A stretch of 45,173 bases of DNA, from the NCBI GenBank assembly GCA_947495975.1, contig CANMBE010000018.1, positions 1 through 45,173 on the forward strand, in the 5' to 3' direction. Of the stretch, positions 43,000-45,173 are shown in pieces; the stretch's first letter is position 1, and every line of letters starts with the position of its first letter. This stretch comes from Ignavibacteria bacterium. Its GTDB lineage: Bacteria; Bacteroidota; Ignavibacteria; Kapaibacteriales; Kapaibacteriaceae. The position numbers and the translations under genes were made by a program. The notes beneath the pieces were generated by a model. The model saw nothing but the letters and a program-made list of their open reading frames with translations. It had not been told where the DNA came from and did no database searches.

Positions 43000-44010
43000 A
43001 TGTCTGACATTCGTGTGCGTCCGATCATTCGTACTGCAAGGGGCTGGCAACTCGGTCTATCAAAGGTTGTGTGGTCGCGTCCGAATGCACGGGATGTCAA
43101 TATCACGTCACTCCCGAATGGATCGTACCTCATTGCGTGCATGTACGACGAGTCGGATGCGCAGCGAGAGACTGTTACGTACTGGGAAGTCTCAGCGACG
43201 TCGACCAAGCCGTGGGAGCGGATGGGCACTGTAGATGAAGCTGCATCCGGCATCGTGAAGTCTGACATCGAACTGATGTCGAATGGTAACAACGTGGTGC
43301 TGATGTACGGTCGTGCACACGCGACTGACTCTGCGAGCTATGTGCGATCGATGAACTATCACCGCTACAACGATGGCGCGTGGAAGGTCATGGGATCACC
43401 AAGCCTTGGTGGATCTACTGGACTCTTCCGACATATCAAGGGCGATGTATCGAATGGTGGAACGCTCTTTACCTTGATTGATGCGTATGACTACGACAAG
43501 ACGGACTGCACACGTCACAAAGTGATTGTAATTGTCGGATCAATTCACACACCACCAGACTCGTGGAAGGTCTTCAGTAATCACGAAGTGTATTCCGAAG
43601 GCGATCGCTCGATCTGGTCGGCAGATGCGTCGGTGGGATACGACGATGTGCCGTACCTCGTCACGCAGGAGCTCGATACTCTCCGCGGCAACCCAACATC
43701 AGTCGAACAGGACCGCCACGAGGATCTCGAAGCATCATTGCGATATCGCGTTCGCTTGATGGATCCTGCACCCAATCCAACGCAGGGCACGTGCACAGTC
43801 CCTGTGTCGGTTCTGCGTACATGCACGATCAATGTTCGACTCGTCGATGCAGTTGGACGCACAATCGAAACTCTGTACGCTGGTCCTGTCGACGAAGGTA
43901 TTCAGGCAATCACATTCGATGTGTCGGCAATCCCTGCCGGCGCATACCACGTGGTAATCTCCGACCACATCGGTCTTGCAGGCAGCGTTCCGTTAGTGGT
44001 GATGCCGTGA
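43000..44010 (+). CDS. T9SS-cargo-like protein without signal peptide, probably 5'-truncated
   Basis: 336 residues from ATG 43000. The C-terminal 85 residues are a clear type A T9SS sorting domain: MDPAPNPTQGTCTVPVSV, INVRLVDAVGRTIETLY and IPAGAYHVVISD. The N-terminal part has propeller-like strands (DVNITSLPNGSYLIACMYDE, GNNVVLMYGRA). T9SS cargo must have an N-terminal signal peptide, but none is present and the frame upstream runs only to a stop at 42952-42954. The coding frame starts abruptly (SDIRVRPIIRTARGW), as if inside a domain. I infer a fragment left by a deletion or rearrangement, though a functional start elsewhere is possible if the assembly is wrong. No promoter box is seen. Confidence 0.6.
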   Translation: MSDIRVRPIIRTARGWQLGLSKVVWSRPNARDVNITSLPNGSYLIACMYDESDAQRETVTYWEVSATSTKPWERMGTVDEAASGIVKSDIELMSNGNNVVLMYGRAHATDSASYVRSMNYHRYNDGAWKVMGSPSLGGSTGLFRHIKGDVSNGGTLFTLIDAYDYDKTDCTRHKVIVIVGSIHTPPDSWKVFSNHEVYSEGDRSIWSADASVGYDDVPYLVTQELDTLRGNPTSVEQDRHEDLEASLRYRVRLMDPAPNPTQGTCTVPVSVLRTCTINVRLVDAVGRTIETLYAGPVDEGIQAITFDVSAIPAGAYHVVISDHIGLAGSVPLVVMP

Positions 44011-44012
44011 TT

Positions 44013-44049
44013 CCGTAGGGGGCGACCCTATGTGGTACGCCCCCTACGG
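44013..44049. terminator. 12-bp inverted repeat between convergent genes
   Basis: CCGTAGGGGGCG (44013-44024) and CGCCCCCTACGG (44038-44049) form a perfect 12-bp stem with a 13-base loop, two bases after the stop of the T9SS-cargo gene and 46 bases from the FISUMP stop. It could end transcription from both sides. The 'GTAGGGGGCGACCCTATGTGG' look (here split by the stem) resembles dispersed REP-like repeats, so it may be a mobile repeat. Confidence 0.6.
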
Positions 44050-44064
44050 CCGAAACAGATCGGG

Positions 44065-44078
44065 AATCCGTACGGATT
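44065..44078. repeat. 14-bp perfect palindrome
   Basis: AATCCGTACGGATT reads the same on both strands. It lies 15 bases after the 12-bp inverted repeat and 17 bases before the FISUMP stop codon. It could belong to the same repeat element or be a protein-binding site. Confidence 0.4.
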
Positions 44079-44095
44079 TCGCTCGTTCGGCGTTG

Positions 44096-44752
44096 TTAGT
44101 CCTTCACACAGCGCACAGAAAAACCGTTGCCCATGTAGAATGCGCCACGGTAGCACTTCTGTGTGTTACGTCCGAGGTAGCGCTTCCATGCAAGGTTGTT
44201 GTTGCTCACTGTTGAGCTCCACCAGTGTCCGAGTTCACCGTAGCTGTAGAACAGACCGTTGAAGTCGACGAAGCCGGAAGGCAAACCGAAAAAACCGCTG
44301 CTGTCATTGCCGTTGCCGTTATTAAGCCAGCCGCTCTTACTCTTCATATTTCCACCAGCGACGGCTGTACCGCCGAGGAAATCAACGAGCGTTGTCCACT
44401 CCTGATCCGTTGGCACATGATATCCTGCTGGCGCGAGTACGCGAGGATCTGTCACAGCATACCAGTTGTAAAGCTTGCCGTGTCGCGCACCATTCGCTGT
44501 ATTATTGTCGTAGTAACACCATGCAGGTGTTCCCTCGTTCGCAGCCTTCTCCCACAATTCATACGTCGATGCATGTGGGATTGAATCCCCATTTCGGAAG
44601 GTGCTCACATTCAGATTCGTTGTCATCCACACTTGCGTGCCGATGCGGATCTCGGATGTAGATGGAACCTCCGGTTCGATGACTGTTGATTCCGTGCACG
44701 ACGACACGATCAATGCAACGCATGCGCAGAGCGCAACAAACACCTTCATCAT
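44096..44752 (-). CDS. FISUMP-domain lipoprotein
   Basis: 218 residues from ATG 44752 (ATG 44749 possible). A lipoprotein signal ends at VSSC (Cys19). The rest is the 'Fibrobacter succinogenes major paralogous domain': IRIGTQVWMTTNLNVSTFRN, then GKLYNWYAVTDPRVLAPAGY, HVPTDQEWTTLVDFLGG and ELGHWWSSTVSN, ending GFSVRCVKD. FISUMP proteins are surface or secreted and frequent in Bacteroidota and Fibrobacteres; the function is unknown and the fold is C-type-lectin-like. A TATCTTTA box (one base off the consensus) lies at 44799-44806 on the - strand. It is convergent with the T9SS-cargo gene and next to an IS element. Confidence 0.9.
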   Translation of the reverse strand: MMKVFVALCACVALIVSSCTESTVIEPEVPSTSEIRIGTQVWMTTNLNVSTFRNGDSIPHASTYELWEKAANEGTPAWCYYDNNTANGARHGKLYNWYAVTDPRVLAPAGYHVPTDQEWTTLVDFLGGTAVAGGNMKSKSGWLNNGNGNDSSGFFGLPSGFVDFNGLFYSYGELGHWWSSTVSNNNLAWKRYLGRNTQKCYRGAFYMGNGFSVRCVKD

Positions 44753-44832
44753 AGCCCCCTATGTGCGCTCAAGTCTCGAGCGCTGTTGAAGAATGCTGTA
44801 AAGATACAATACGGAGTGACTACGTATAATAT

Positions 44833-45173
44833 TGACCTGCTCCCCAAAAATACTACCAACAGAAATGATAGTTTGGTAGTCGAAAGGAGCTCGGTATGGG
44901 ACGGAAACATCACACGGAAGAGCAGATCATCGGCATGTTGCGAGCAGCCGAGGTTGTTGTATCCAAAGGTGGTACCATAGACGCCTTTTGCAGAGATCAA
45001 AAGATCACAGAAGCAACGTACTAACGATGGCGTAAGATCTACGGCGGTGTAGGTCTAGAGCAGGTAAAGAAGCTGAAAGATCTTGAGGCCGAGAACCGAC
45101 GATTGCGAAGAGCCGTATCGGATCTGACGGTAGACAATCAGATTCTGAAAGAGGTAGCCCGGGGAAACTTTTG
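44833..45173 (+). mobile_element. IS3-family insertion sequence, left end
   Basis: The element begins at TGACCTGCTCCCCAAAAA (44833 on), which fits the TG-starting ends of the IS3 family, IS407-like group. An inverted repeat ACTACCAA (44852-44859) / TTGGTAGT (44873-44880) lies before the first gene, a layout that can block read-through from outside. The rest, with orfB and the right end, lies beyond the window, so the target duplication cannot be checked. Confidence 0.75.
44896..45173 (+). pseudogene. IS3-family transposase OrfA with an in-frame stop
   Basis: A good Shine-Dalgarno (AAGGAG, 44884-44889) is six bases before ATG 44896. Translation gives MGRKHHTEEQIIGMLRAAEV, then FCRDQKITEATY, the helix-turn-helix of OrfA. 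Codon 43 (45022-45024) is TAA where family members have TYYRWRK, so a Tyr codon has probably changed. The frame continues openly after the stop: RWRKIYGGVGLEQVKKLKDL and then a leucine-zipper-like LEAENRRLRRAVSDLTVDNQ to the window edge. One point mutation therefore explains the break, unless the stop is a sequencing error. The element is probably inactive unless helped by another copy. Confidence 0.8.

Noticed and set aside
44786-44980. Small frames on both strands over the left end of the IS element.
   Set aside because: They cross the inferred element boundary and the terminal hairpin; the OrfA frame explains the region.

Overview
The window looks like chromosome of a Gram-negative member of the Bacteroidota/FCB group, most like the Kapaibacteriota-Ignavibacteriota-Chlorobiota side. 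The signs are a PorV/PorQ-type outer-membrane protein, a GWxTD-domain protein, C-terminal type IX secretion (T9SS) sorting-like domains, a BatA-type membrane protein, a DUF3098-like protein, and several copies of the -7 promoter element TAnnTTTG typical of that group. This placement comes from families and motifs; no rRNA gene lies in the window.

Region 1 (1-14414, + strand) is one dense run of genes: the end of a large secreted protein, a PorV/PorQ-like protein, then after a strong stem-loop a GWxTD protein, a lipid-A-type acyltransferase, a GT9 glycosyltransferase, an RsuA/RluB-type pseudouridine synthase, a BatA/VWA membrane protein, a J-domain protein, an M61 peptidase with a PDZ domain, and a TPR lipoprotein. 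Most junctions overlap by 1-50 bases, so the set is probably translated in a coupled way. It is mostly about building and exporting the cell envelope. clpS follows, convergent, at 14432-14737.

Region 2 (14797-22140, + strand) starts from a divergent promoter shared with clpS. It holds a CADD/PqqC-fold protein that keeps the residues of a self-sacrificing 4-aminobenzoate synthase, a class II glutamine amidotransferase, a lone nuoL, an SRAP DNA-crosslink protein, two thioredoxin-fold proteins, a very repetitive Arg/Gly/Pro/Asp-rich protein and a barrel-like protein. lysA, a DUF1232 protein, a DUF3098-like protein and a beta-flower-like protein follow on the - strand (22137-24572).

Region 3 (24638-33623, - strand) is a three-gene block for secreted proteins: an outer-membrane barrel, a 1658-residue TANFOR-like protein and a fibronectin-III protein. 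It is the best candidate here for a poorly described surface system.

Region 4 (33624-42776) contains a G+C-rich DUF3050 gene that looks acquired, a prohibitin-like SPFH protein, and a - strand cluster: a BBP2-like porin, a Cu(I)-type P-type ATPase without an N-terminal metal-binding domain, a membrane-anchored cupredoxin and a BNR-repeat protein with a CCECC motif. Together they suggest copper handling in the envelope. A glycine-rich secreted protein lies upstream of the porin.

Region 5 (42777-45173) looks rearranged: a T9SS-cargo gene lacking its signal peptide, a 12-bp perfect inverted repeat, a FISUMP lipoprotein and the left end of an IS3-family insertion sequence whose first gene has an in-frame stop. 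No tRNA, rRNA or CRISPR array was seen.
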